The notes below the pieces were generated by a model. The model ran no database searches. It was given only the letters and a program-made list of their open reading frames with translations, and had not been told where the DNA came from. Of a stretch of DNA of 14,844 nucleotides, positions 1 to 7,051 are shown piece by piece. This DNA comes from an uncultured Peptococcaceae bacterium (GTDB lineage: Bacteria; Bacillota; Desulfotomaculia; Desulfotomaculales; Desulfallaceae): assembly GCA_913064925.1 (NCBI GenBank), contig CAJYBN010000048.1:1-14844 (forward strand), written 5' to 3'. The position numbers and the translations under genes are program-made. Every line of letters begins with the position of its first letter. The first letter of the stretch is position 1.

Positions 1-239
1 AAGCCATGACACCGCGCCGGGCCTGGCTGTCCGGCCAGCGGGCCGTGCTGCTGCGGGAAGCCGCCGGATTGGTGAGCGGGGAGCTGGTTGCCGTGTACCC
101 GCCGGGTATAGCTGCCATTTATCCCGGGGAGGAGATTACCCCCGAGGTTGTAGAATATTTATTACAGGTACGCGCTGCCGGCCTGCACTGCCAGGGTGCG
201 GCTGACCCGGCGCTGCGCACCGTAAGGGTGATTGATTAG
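1..239 (+). CDS. Orn/Lys/Arg decarboxylase family protein (YaaO-like), C-terminal fragment
   Basis: This is the 3' end of a gene that begins before the window. The frame is open from base 3 and stops with TAG at 237-239, so only the last ~78 residues are visible. They match the C-terminal domain of the PLP-dependent ornithine/lysine/arginine decarboxylase family: a 'GELVAVYPPGIAAIYPGEEIT' type segment (compare the family's PYPPGIP...PGE pattern) followed by an amphipathic helix and a short final strand. The PLP-binding lysine domain lies outside the window, so substrate and activity cannot be judged. Its place directly before tmk matches yaaO of B. subtilis, which supports the family call. 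The ATG at 6 is internal, not a start. The stop codon is followed at once by the GTG of tmk, so the two genes are probably translationally coupled. Confidence 0.8.
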   Translation, partial: AMTPRRAWLSGQRAVLLREAAGLVSGELVAVYPPGIAAIYPGEEITPEVVEYLLQVRAAGLHCQGAADPALRTVRVID

Positions 240-905
240 GTGACAACGGGAAAATTTATTGTATTTGAGGGAATAGACGGTTCGGGTAAAACCACCCAGC
301 TGCAATTGCTGGCCCGGGCGCTAAAGGCCCGGAACGTGCCGGTACTGTGCACCCGCGAGCCAGGCGGCACCAGAATTGGGAGCATGCTGCGGGAGCTGCT
401 GCTGGATCCCGCCTGCCGGGATCTTGCCGACCGTGCGGAGGCCTTTTTATATGCAGCCGACCGGGCACAGCATGTTGCCGAAAAAATTGCACCTGCCCTG
501 CAGCAGGGCGTCAACGTGCTGAGCGATCGTTTTTTTTATTCCACACTGGCTTATCAGGGGTGGGGCAGGGGCCTGGACATGGAATTCCTCACCCGCCTGA
601 ACGAGCTAGCTGTGGGAGGGGTGGTTCCCGATGTCGTAGTTTTACTGGATGTGGCTGCTGAAGAGGGTATGTACCGCATACAGGGTAACCGCCCGCCGGA
701 TAGACTGGAAGGGGAAAAACTGCAGTTTTTCCGGCGGGTACGATACGGGTACCTGAAACAGGCTGCCCGCTGGCCCGAATTGTTCCGCGTGGTGCGGGCG
801 GACGCGCCGGTGCGGGAAGTACACCGGCGGGTGGTGAAGGCCCTCACCGGGGAACGGGCGGGAGATATTTTCCGCTGGCCGGACAACCCGCCCCCGGAGG
901 TGTAA
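240..905 (+). CDS. tmk: Thymidylate kinase
   Basis: Thymidylate kinase (dTMP + ATP to dTDP + ADP), a cytoplasmic enzyme of dTTP synthesis. The product is 221 aa, slightly longer than the usual 205-215. Visible motifs are the P-loop GIDGSGKTT (residues 11-19), the TREPGGT...IG..LRELLL substrate segment, the DR motif at D96-R97 followed by FFYSTLAYQG (the family usually has DRY), a LID region with DRLEGE, and the late VR.GYL segment. The start is GTG at 240, chosen because the P-loop lies at the normal distance and AAGGGTG at 224-230 gives a Shine-Dalgarno site inside the preceding gene. The gene starts directly after the stop of the yaaO-like gene and ends 2 bases before holB. In B. subtilis darA and yaaR lie between tmk and holB; here they are absent. 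Confidence 0.96.
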   Translation: MTTGKFIVFEGIDGSGKTTQLQLLARALKARNVPVLCTREPGGTRIGSMLRELLLDPACRDLADRAEAFLYAADRAQHVAEKIAPALQQGVNVLSDRFFYSTLAYQGWGRGLDMEFLTRLNELAVGGVVPDVVVLLDVAAEEGMYRIQGNRPPDRLEGEKLQFFRRVRYGYLKQAARWPELFRVVRADAPVREVHRRVVKALTGERAGDIFRWPDNPPPEV

Positions 906-907
906 GC

Positions 908-1888
908 ATGACCGCTTTACGCGATATCGCGGGACATGAAATGATTAAGCAAAGCCTGCATAATGCTCTGGCCCTAGACCGGGTGGCGCATGCCTACTTG
1001 TTCGGGGGACCGCCGGGTGTGGGCAAAAAGACCACCGCCCAAGCCTTTGCCGCAGCGTTGTTGTGCCGGCAGGGCGCAGGCGACGCGTGCGGTGAATGCG
1101 GGGACTGCTGGCGGGTACAGCGAGGCGTGCATCCGGATTTGCAGTTGATCCGTCCCGACGGGTCTTCCATAAAAATCAACCAGCTGCGGGCCGTGCAGGA
1201 AAGCGCCGCTTTTTCTTCTTTCAGCGGGGGGCGGCGGGTGTACCTGGTAGAACAGGCGGAAAAAATGACCCTGGAGGCAGCCAACTGTTTTTTGCGCATT
1301 TTGGAAGAACCGCCGGGGCGGGTGGTTTTTATACTGGTTTCCGATGACCCGGGCGGTATGCTGCCCACGGTCTTATCCCGCTGTCATGTTTACCGTTTTA
1401 ACCCCCTGGCCCGGGACGAAGTGTTGCGGGTTTTGGCAGCCCGGCTGAACGCCGGCGGGGAAAGGGCCGGAGTGGCGGCCAGCCTGTCCGGCGGCTCTCC
1501 GGGGCGCGCCATGGAGCTGCTGGAAACCGGGGACAGGCGGGCGGAGTTGCTGGATATGCTGTTGCGGCTGGTCCGGGAACGGCCGGGCGGGTTTTGCTGG
1601 CCGCCGGACAGCCTGTCCGACCGGTCCGGCGTGGAGGAGTGGGCCGGCTTTTTGACCGTGTTTTTTCGCGATGTCATGGTGTGGCAGCAAACCGGCGCGG
1701 CAGACCTGCTGGTTAACGCGGACTATCAGGAGCAAATCGCCGAACTGGCCGGGGCTTTTTCCCAACGGGAAGTGCTGGACATACTGATAACAGCAGAAAA
1801 AGCCGCCCGCCAGCTGGCAAACAATGCCAACCAGCGACTGGTGCTGGATGCTCTGTTTTTTAAGATTGCCGGCATAAGGGATGTGTAA
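908..1888 (+). CDS. holB: DNA polymerase III, delta' subunit
   Basis: Delta' subunit of the clamp loader that opens and loads the beta sliding clamp at the replication fork. The 326-aa length fits the family. The N-terminal AAA+ domain carries a Walker A, GPPGVGKKT (residues 34-42), then four cysteines (C53, C61, C64, C67) that form the zinc module typical of clamp-loader subunits, the LRILEEPP helix segment and the SRC motif (residues 157-159), whose arginine acts in trans on ATP in the neighbouring subunit. The C-terminal part is the helical collar domain. DnaX is the main alternative, but it is longer and sits in another context; position between tmk and ricT supports holB. ATG at 908 is preceded by GGAGG at 896-900, which overlaps the last codons of tmk, so translation is probably coupled. 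Confidence 0.95.
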   Translation: MTALRDIAGHEMIKQSLHNALALDRVAHAYLFGGPPGVGKKTTAQAFAAALLCRQGAGDACGECGDCWRVQRGVHPDLQLIRPDGSSIKINQLRAVQESAAFSSFSGGRRVYLVEQAEKMTLEAANCFLRILEEPPGRVVFILVSDDPGGMLPTVLSRCHVYRFNPLARDEVLRVLAARLNAGGERAGVAASLSGGSPGRAMELLETGDRRAELLDMLLRLVRERPGGFCWPPDSLSDRSGVEEWAGFLTVFFRDVMVWQQTGAADLLVNADYQEQIAELAGAFSQREVLDILITAEKAARQLANNANQRLVLDALFFKIAGIRDV

Positions 1889-1903
1889 ACGGAGGTGCCG
1901 TTA

Positions 1904-2833
1904 TTGTCTCAACTGGTAGTAGGTGTTCGCTTCAAGGAAGCGGGTAAGATATATTATTTCGATCCCGGCAACTTGTTTTTGCAGGTGGGGGACGGGGTAA
2001 TTGTGGAGACTTCCCGGGGCGTAGAGTATGGCACGGTTGTAAGCGGCCCCAAGGAAGTTCCCGACGAAGAAGTAGTGGGAACATTAAAAAATGTCCTGCG
2101 CCTGGCCGACGAGAACGATCTGAGGCATTTACGGAAAATAAAGGAAAAAGAAAAGCGGGCTTTCAATATTTGCCAGGAGAAAATAGCCGCCCACGGCTTG
2201 CCCATGAAATTGGTGGATGTAGAGGAGACTTTCGACGGCAATAAAATTATTTTTTACTTTACCGCCGACGGGAGAATAGATTTTCGCGAGCTGGTCAAGG
2301 ATTTGGCTGCTGTTTTCCGCACCCGCATTGAGCTGCGTCAAATCGGCGTGCGGGATGAGGCCAAGATGATGGGGGGGCTGGGTTGCTGCGGCAGAGAATT
2401 GTGCTGCGCCACTTGGCTCTCGGACTTTTCGTCGGTGTCCATCAGGATGGCCAAGGACCAGAACCTTTCCCTGAACCCGACCAAGATATCCGGCATTTGC
2501 GGCCGGTTAATGTGCTGTCTTAAGTTTGAAAACGAGGCTTACGAGCAGGCCAAGGAAAAGTTCCCCGAAATAGGAAAGCGGGTTAAGACGCCCGACGGCG
2601 AGGGGAAAGTGAGCGGCATGAACATTTTCAAAGAGACCGTTAACGTGGAACTGAAGGAAAGCAAGCTGGTTAAGGAATACCCCTGCGACAAGGTCGAGGT
2701 GATTCCACCGGAAGGTGATCAAATTGAAGCCTCTAACGCTAAAAATGAAGGCTCTGGAAACCAGGGCGCAAGAACTGCTGGCCGAGATAAAAAATGTGAA
2801 AAGCCTGGTAGAAGTTCTGGAAACAGAAAATGA
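1904..2833 (+). CDS. ricT: PSP1-domain regulatory iron-sulfur protein RicT (YaaT)
   Basis: PSP1-family protein. In B. subtilis RicT (YaaT) joins RicA and RicF in a 4Fe-4S complex that supports RNase Y-dependent mRNA processing and affects sporulation and competence. Visible signatures are the N-terminal VVGVRFKEAGKIYYFDPG block, the cysteine cluster GLGCCGRELCC, and the nearly invariant DQNLSLNPTKISGICGRLMCCLKFE stretch. The longest frame opens with GTG at 1895, but that codon lies inside the GGAGGTG ribosome site (1891-1897). TTG at 1904 has ideal spacing and gives MSQLVVGVRF, as in relatives, hence this start. At 309 aa it is longer than B. subtilis YaaT (about 275): the last ~36 residues are a low-complexity Lys/Gly/Asn/Ser tail encoded in sequence that overlaps yabA in another frame. 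Confidence 0.93.
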   Translation: MSQLVVGVRFKEAGKIYYFDPGNLFLQVGDGVIVETSRGVEYGTVVSGPKEVPDEEVVGTLKNVLRLADENDLRHLRKIKEKEKRAFNICQEKIAAHGLPMKLVDVEETFDGNKIIFYFTADGRIDFRELVKDLAAVFRTRIELRQIGVRDEAKMMGGLGCCGRELCCATWLSDFSSVSIRMAKDQNLSLNPTKISGICGRLMCCLKFENEAYEQAKEKFPEIGKRVKTPDGEGKVSGMNIFKETVNVELKESKLVKEYPCDKVEVIPPEGDQIEASNAKNEGSGNQGARTAGRDKKCEKPGRSSGNRK

Positions 2834-3041
2834 AAAGCTCAGGCAGCAGCTGATCGCGGCCTACGGTCCGCCGGCTGATCAAAAAGCCGGTGAACCCGGC
2901 AGCGGGACGATAACAACGGGGCGCCAGAACCTGGAAAATTTGTATAACCAGGGATTTCATGTCTGTAACATTCATTTCGGGCAAACCCGTTCCGGCGAGT
3001 GCCTTTTTTGTGCCGCCTTTTTGCAGCGGGAACGGGAGTGA
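2724..3041 (+). CDS. yabA: Replication initiation-control protein YabA
   Basis: Small regulator that in B. subtilis binds DnaA and the beta clamp and restrains re-initiation of replication. The 105-aa product shows both expected parts. The N-terminal half is a leucine-zipper coiled coil (heptad leucines/valines at about residues 11-43), the C-terminal half is the zinc-binding domain with H79, C81, C93 and C96 (FHVCNIHFGQTRSGECLFC, very close to B. subtilis YabA). TTG at 2724 is preferred because AAGGTGA at 2712-2718 sits 5 nt upstream; the GTG at 2715 lies inside that ribosome site, and ATG at 2745 is another possibility. The gene overlaps the ricT tail by about 110 nt in a different frame and ends 6 nt before rsmI. 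Confidence 0.9.
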   Translation: MKPLTLKMKALETRAQELLAEIKNVKSLVEVLETENEKLRQQLIAAYGPPADQKAGEPGSGTITTGRQNLENLYNQGFHVCNIHFGQTRSGECLFCAAFLQRERE

Positions 3042-3047
3042 CAGCCG

Positions 3048-3902
3048 GTGACGGCGGGTAAGAGCGGCGTCCTGTACCTCTGCGCGACGCCCATCGGCAA
3101 CCTGGAAGACGTCACCCTGCGGGTACTGCGGGTGCTGCGGGAAGTGGACCTGGTGGCGGCGGAGGATACCCGGCGCACCCGCAAGCTGCTGAGCCATTAT
3201 GACATTCATACTCCCCTGACCAGTTATCACGAGCACAGCGGGCGGCGAAAGGAGGAGCAGCTGCTGGAGCGCCTGGCCGGGGGGCAAAGTATTGCCCTGG
3301 TTAGCGATGCCGGTACGCCGGGCATATCCGACCCCGGCGAAAAATTGGTCCGGGCGGCGCTGGACAGGGGTATTCCGGTGGTACCGCTGCCGGGGCCCAG
3401 CGCTTTGCTGGCCGCCCTGGTGGTTTCCGGCCTGCCGGCGGCCAGGTTTGCGTTTGAGGGGTTTTTACCGGCTAAGGGTAAAGAGCGGCAGCAGCTGCTG
3501 GAACACCTTGCCAGGGAGTCCAGGACCATTGTGTTGTTTGAAGCGCCGCATCGCCTGCGCAAGACGCTGGACGACCTCCGCGCGCACCTGGGCAACCGCC
3601 GGGCTTGCGCGGCCCGCGAGCTGACCAAGAAGCATGAGGAGGTGCTGCGCGGCACACTGGATTGGCTGGCTGAACATTTTGCGTCCCGCACGCCGCAAGG
3701 CGAATTCGTGCTGGTAATTGAGGGGCGCGGCGAAGAAGAGCCGGGCACCGGGCGCGAGGAATGGGCTTTGCTTGCGCCCGAGGAGCACGTGCGCTTACTG
3801 CAGGAAAGGGGGCTTGCTCCCAACGAGGCCATAAAAAAAGTAGCCCGCCTGAGGGGGATTCCCCGGCGGGAATTATATAACAAAGTGAAGCTGCGCAAAT
3901 GA
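3048..3902 (+). CDS. rsmI: 16S rRNA 2'-O-ribose C1402 methyltransferase RsmI
   Basis: SAM-dependent methyltransferase of the tetrapyrrole methylase fold that methylates the 2'-hydroxyl of C1402 in 16S rRNA at the decoding site. The 284-aa protein shows the family pattern in order: LYLCATPIGNLEDVTLR at the N-terminus, AAEDTRRTRKLLSHY, the SAM-binding VSDAGTPGISDPG (SDAG begins at residue 86), PLPGPSALLAAL, then FEGFLPAKGKERQ, FEAPHRL and the AARELTKKHEE block. The last ~45 residues form the RsmI helix-turn-helix tail. GTG at 3048 is preceded by GGGAGTGA at 3034-3041, which contains the yabA stop. It is the last gene of the plus-strand run and faces abrB. yabB and yazA, found between yabA and rsmI in B. 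subtilis, are absent. Confidence 0.95.
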   Translation: MTAGKSGVLYLCATPIGNLEDVTLRVLRVLREVDLVAAEDTRRTRKLLSHYDIHTPLTSYHEHSGRRKEEQLLERLAGGQSIALVSDAGTPGISDPGEKLVRAALDRGIPVVPLPGPSALLAALVVSGLPAARFAFEGFLPAKGKERQQLLEHLARESRTIVLFEAPHRLRKTLDDLRAHLGNRRACAARELTKKHEEVLRGTLDWLAEHFASRTPQGEFVLVIEGRGEEEPGTGREEWALLAPEEHVRLLQERGLAPNEAIKKVARLRGIPRRELYNKVKLRK

Positions 3903-3931
3903 ACTTGCCGGCGGCAGTTATCAATTTTTTT
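3903..3931 (+). terminator. Possible weak terminator between rsmI and abrB
   Basis: AACT-GC and GC-AGTT arms (3902-3919, one bulged T, loop CGGCG) are followed by a run of seven T at 3925-3931. The stem is short and bulged, so this is a weak candidate. It lies between convergent genes, where a terminator is expected. Confidence 0.35.
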
Positions 3932-3939
3932 ATGTATTC

Positions 3940-4194
3940 TTACAAAGCCTTTACGTTTTCAAACATGGCCAAGGCGCAGTTTTTGCAAACCAGCTTGCCC
4001 CGGTAATGCTGTACGTCCGCAGCGTTGCCGCAGAACACGCAGGCCGGCTCATATTTTTTCAAGATGATTTTTTCGTTATCTACGTATATTTCCAGCGCGT
4101 CTTTTTCGTCGATACCCAGCGTACGGCGCAGCTCAATGGGGATCACTACACGCCCCAGCTCGTCCACTTTTCGCACAATGCCGGTGGATTTCAA
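3940..4194 (-). CDS. abrB: AbrB-family transition-state regulator
   Basis: DNA-binding regulator with an N-terminal swapped-hairpin (SpoVT/AbrB) domain. KSTGIVRKVDELGRVVIPIELRRTLGI (residues 2-28) is almost identical to B. subtilis AbrB, including the DNA-contacting arginines R8, R15, R23 and R24. The C-terminus differs: C52, C55, C70 and C73 make a CxxC...CxxC zinc-ribbon-like tail, common in clostridial AbrB and missing from the Bacillus protein. The longest frame begins at 4233, but TTG at 4194-4192 gives the family N-terminus MKSTG and has GGAGGGG 9 nt upstream, so an 84-aa product is called. Orientation opposite to its neighbours between rsmI and metG is exactly that of B. subtilis. Upstream lies a TTGACT/TACCAT promoter, divergent from the metG promoter. 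Confidence 0.93.
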   Translation of the reverse strand: MKSTGIVRKVDELGRVVIPIELRRTLGIDEKDALEIYVDNEKIILKKYEPACVFCGNAADVQHYRGKLVCKNCALAMFENVKAL

Positions 4195-4248
4195 GTCTAT
4201 CCCTCCCCTCCGCCATTTTACATCTTTCGACATAAAATTTTTAAGTAA

Positions 4249-4277
4249 ATGGTACCAATCATGGCATTAAAAGTCAA
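4249..4277 (-). promoter_or_regulatory. Probable sigma-A promoter of abrB
   Basis: On the minus strand TTGACT (4277-4272) and TACCAT (4254-4249) are separated by 17 nt, about 55 nt upstream of the TTG start. The -35 matches 5 of 6 and the -10 matches 4 of 6 consensus bases. Confidence 0.55.
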
Positions 4278-4335
4278 TATATTTTTGGGAAAAAATTGGT
4301 GTTATTTGAATAAATTTATTGGTTTTAGGGAAAAC

Positions 4336-4365
4336 TTGACAAGATGGGAATTCTTCAATTAAAAT
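4336..4365 (+). promoter_or_regulatory. Probable sigma-A promoter of the metG T-box transcript
   Basis: TTGACA at 4336-4341 is a full -35 match. TAAAAT at 4360-4365 matches 5 of 6 bases of the -10 with an 18-nt spacer. Transcription would begin around 4372, right at the start of the T-box leader, which supports the assignment. Confidence 0.7.
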
Positions 4366-4370
4366 CATAT

Positions 4371-4661
4371 TGTCGGCAAAGGCAGTGAAGGAGAGGAGTA
4401 AACCCGCAGGAACCGTACAGAGAGCGGGGGAAGGTGAAAGCCCGCCGGGAAATGCTGGTTGAAGATGGCTCCGGAGCCGTGGGCTGAACGGGCGTTTTGT
4501 TCCTACTAGGCTGCACCGGGTTAAGCACCGTTACCACGCTTGGGGTATCGGGAAATAATTCCCCGTACCTTAACGAGGCCTTTTCCCGTGCGGGAAGGGC
4601 AAAATAAGGGTGGTACCGCGGATGATTCCGCCCCTGGCAAGACCGGGGGCGTTTTCATTTT
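4371..4661 (+). promoter_or_regulatory. T-box riboswitch, methionine (AUG specifier), upstream of metG
   Basis: A T-box leader of about 290 nt that senses uncharged tRNA-Met and controls read-through into metG. It has a GGAGAGGAGTAAA entry element (4389-4401), the Stem I AGAGAGCGGGG and GGTGAAAGCCCGC segments (about 4420-4445), and a specifier region where ATG at 4465-4467 is followed by a purine and then CTCC/GGAG, as in characterised leaders. The conserved T-box AAGGGTGGTACCGCG spans 4606-4620; its TGGT would pair with the ACCA end of tRNA-Met. The terminator stem follows. The specifier AUG agrees with the downstream gene. Confidence 0.93.
4629..4661 (+). terminator. T-box intrinsic terminator before metG
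   Basis: CGCCCCTGG (4629-4637) pairs with CCGGGGGCG (4643-4651) as a 9-bp stem with one G-T pair and a CAAGA loop, followed by TTTTCATTTT. It competes with the T-box antiterminator just upstream. Confidence 0.9.
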
Positions 4662-4694
4662 CCGGCTTTTCATGCAGGGAAAGGAGTTGACAGG

Positions 4695-6251
4695 ATGCAG
4701 GAAAAGAAAACATTTTACATTACCACACCCATTTACTATCCCAGCGATAACTTGCATATCGGCCACGCCTACACCACCGTGGCGGCCGATGCCATGGCCC
4801 GGTTTAAACGGATGACGGGTTACGACGTTTGGTTTTTGACGGGTTCCGATGAACACGGGCAAAAAATCGAGCGCTCGGCCCAGGAAAAAGGGCAATCTCC
4901 CCGTGCTTATGTGGACAAGATCGTGGCCGGTTTTCAGCACCTATGGCGCAGTTTAAATATCAGCAACGATGATTTCATTCGCACCACCGAGGAAAGGCAC
5001 AAGCGGGCGGTACAAAAAATATTCCAAAAACTGTATAACCAGGGCGATATTTACAAGGCCAGCTACGAAGGGTGGTATTGCACCCCTTGTGAGACATTTT
5101 GGACTGAAGGGCGCCTGGTGGATGGTAACTGCCCGGACTGCGGCAGGCCGGTAGAACTGCTGCGGGAAGAGAGTTATTTCTTTAAGATGTCCAAGTACGC
5201 CGACAGGATGCTCAAGTATATCGAAGAAAACCCGGACTTTATCTTGCCCGCATCGCGGCGCAACGAAATGATGAGCTTCATTAAGAGCGGGCTGGAGGAC
5301 CTTTGCATTTCACGTACCACTTTCGACTGGGGCATCCCGGTGCCCTTCGACCCCAAACACGTCATTTACGTTTGGGTGGACGCCCTGACCAATTACATTT
5401 CAGCCCTGGGTTACGGCGGGGAAGACGATTCTTTGTACAGGAAGTACTGGCCGGCGGATGTCCACCTGGTAGGCAAGGACATCGTTCGTTTCCACACCAT
5501 CATCTGGCCGATCATATTAATGGCTGCGGGTTTACCTCTGCCCAAGCAGGTGGTTGGACACGGCTGGTTGCTTCTGGAAAGCGGCAAAATGAGTAAATCC
5601 AAGGGTAACGTGGTGGACCCGCTGGTGCTCATCGATAAGTACGGCGTCGATGCCATACGCTACTACTTGCTCCGGGAACTGCCCTTCGGTGCTGACGGTT
5701 ATTATTCGGAGGAGGCGCTGGTGCACCGCATCAACCAGGATTTGGCCAACGATTTCGGCAACTTGTTCAACCGTACCTGCGCCATGGCCAACAAATATTT
5801 CGGCGGGCGCCTGGAAGCGCCCGGCGAGCCCGAAGGGCCGGACGCCGAGCTGCTGGAGCTGGTCCAGTCGACACCCGGCAAGGTGGAGGAGCTGATGAAC
5901 CGACGGGAAATATCCAATGCCGTAGCGGCTGTAATTCGCCTGGCGGGCCGGGCCAACAAGTACCTGGAGGAAACGGCTCCCTGGGCACTGGCCAAAGACC
6001 CGGCCAAGCGCGGTCGGCTGAACACGGTGTTGTATAACGTGGCGGAAACCCTGCGCTTTGCCACCGTGTTAATATCTCCCTTTATGCCCGGTTTGCCGGA
6101 ACGGGCCTGGCCCTTATTGGGCCTGGAGGAACGGCCGGACCTGCACACCTGGGAGTCACTGCGCTGGGGCGGCCTGCCCGCCGGCACTGTGTTGAAAAAG
6201 GGCAAGCCGCTGTTCCCCCGCATTGATCCGGCCACCCTGGGGGAAGGATAG
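4695..6251 (+). CDS. metG: Methionyl-tRNA synthetase
   Basis: Class I aminoacyl-tRNA synthetase that charges tRNA-Met in the cytoplasm. The 518-aa protein has the HIGH motif at residues 21-24 (DNLHIGHAY), a CTPC...CPDC zinc knuckle at about residues 127-146, FDWGIPVPFDP and YVWVDALTNY of the Rossmann half, KMSKS at 298-302, and a helical anticodon-binding domain. It ends shortly after that domain and lacks the C-terminal EMAP/Trbp tRNA-binding extension that makes the B. subtilis enzyme about 664 aa; short forms are common among bacteria. ATG at 4695 follows AAGGAG (4681-4686). Expression is controlled by the T-box leader, and tatD starts 1 nt after its stop, so the two are cotranscribed. Confidence 0.97.
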   Translation: MQEKKTFYITTPIYYPSDNLHIGHAYTTVAADAMARFKRMTGYDVWFLTGSDEHGQKIERSAQEKGQSPRAYVDKIVAGFQHLWRSLNISNDDFIRTTEERHKRAVQKIFQKLYNQGDIYKASYEGWYCTPCETFWTEGRLVDGNCPDCGRPVELLREESYFFKMSKYADRMLKYIEENPDFILPASRRNEMMSFIKSGLEDLCISRTTFDWGIPVPFDPKHVIYVWVDALTNYISALGYGGEDDSLYRKYWPADVHLVGKDIVRFHTIIWPIILMAAGLPLPKQVVGHGWLLLESGKMSKSKGNVVDPLVLIDKYGVDAIRYYLLRELPFGADGYYSEEALVHRINQDLANDFGNLFNRTCAMANKYFGGRLEAPGEPEGPDAELLELVQSTPGKVEELMNRREISNAVAAVIRLAGRANKYLEETAPWALAKDPAKRGRLNTVLYNVAETLRFATVLISPFMPGLPERAWPLLGLEERPDLHTWESLRWGGLPAGTVLKKGKPLFPRIDPATLGEG

Positions 6252-6252
6252 C

Positions 6253-7029
6253 ATGCTGCCGGAACTGTTTGATACCCACGCGCACCTCAACGACGAGCAG
6301 TTCGCTCCCGACCTGGACGCGGTGTTTGAGCGTATGGCCGCCGCCCGCGTCACCCGGGTGGTTTGCGTGGCCTACGACTTGGCTTCGTCGGAGGGAACAG
6401 CGGCCATGGCGGCAAGCAGGCCCGGCGTAGTGGCCTCCGTGGGCGTGCACCCGCACGACGCCGCGGACGTGCCGCCCGGTTACCTGGACCGCCTGGCCGA
6501 GCTGGCGCGCCGGCCCGGGGTGGTGGCCCTGGGCGAAATGGGCCTGGACTATTACCGGGACCTGTCTCCCCGGCCGGTCCAGCAGCGGGTGTTCCGGGAA
6601 CAGCTGGCCCTGGTGCGTCAGCTGCAGATGCCCGTGATCATTCACGCCAGGAACGCCTTCGGTGACTTGCTGGACATATTGCGCCGGGACGGTATAAGTT
6701 CCGCGGGAGGCGTGATGCACTGCTTCAGCGGCAGCTGGGAAGTGGCCCGGGAATGCATGGACATGGGTTTTTACATCTCCCTGGCCGGGCCGGTGACCTT
6801 CAAGAACGCCAGCAAGCTGAAGGACATAGCAGCGCGGGTGCCGGCGGAGCGCCTGCTGGTGGAAACGGATTGCCCGTACCTGGCCCCGGAGCCGTTCAGG
6901 GGGCGGCGCAACGAGCCCGCTTACGTGCGTTACGTGGCCGAGCATATAGCAGAGCTGAGGAACGTGCCGGCGGAGGAGCTGGCCCGCGTTACCACCGCCA
7001 ACGCCAAAAGGCTGTTCGGCGTGGATTGA
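6253..7029 (+). CDS. tatD: TatD-family metal-dependent deoxyribonuclease
   Basis: TatD-type hydrolase of the amidohydrolase (TIM-barrel) superfamily, a two-metal 3'-5' exonuclease linked to DNA repair; B. subtilis YabD holds the same place. The 258-aa length is typical. Metal-binding and signature residues are all present: DTHAHL with H9 and H11, VGVHPHD, ALGEMGLDYYRD with the bridging glutamate, VIIHARNAF, GVMHCFSGS, and the late ETDCPYLAPEPFRGRRNEP with the catalytic aspartate. ATG at 6253 is preferred to upstream in-frame codons because it gives the family N-terminus and has GGAAGGA 4 nt upstream within the end of metG. Only one base separates it from the metG stop. Confidence 0.95.
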   Translation: MLPELFDTHAHLNDEQFAPDLDAVFERMAAARVTRVVCVAYDLASSEGTAAMAASRPGVVASVGVHPHDAADVPPGYLDRLAELARRPGVVALGEMGLDYYRDLSPRPVQQRVFREQLALVRQLQMPVIIHARNAFGDLLDILRRDGISSAGGVMHCFSGSWEVARECMDMGFYISLAGPVTFKNASKLKDIAARVPAERLLVETDCPYLAPEPFRGRRNEPAYVRYVAEHIAELRNVPAEELARVTTANAKRLFGVD

Positions 7030-7051
7030 TATTGGCGAGGAGGGATTGTAA

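Noticed and set aside
3227..3898. A 223-codon open frame on the minus strand
   Set aside because: Antisense to rsmI, Ser/Arg/Pro-rich, no recognisable motif and no ribosome site that would set it apart.
4540..4815. A 91-codon plus-strand frame within the metG leader
   Set aside because: It runs through the T-box, terminator and metG start. The RNA elements explain this sequence better and the peptide has no features.
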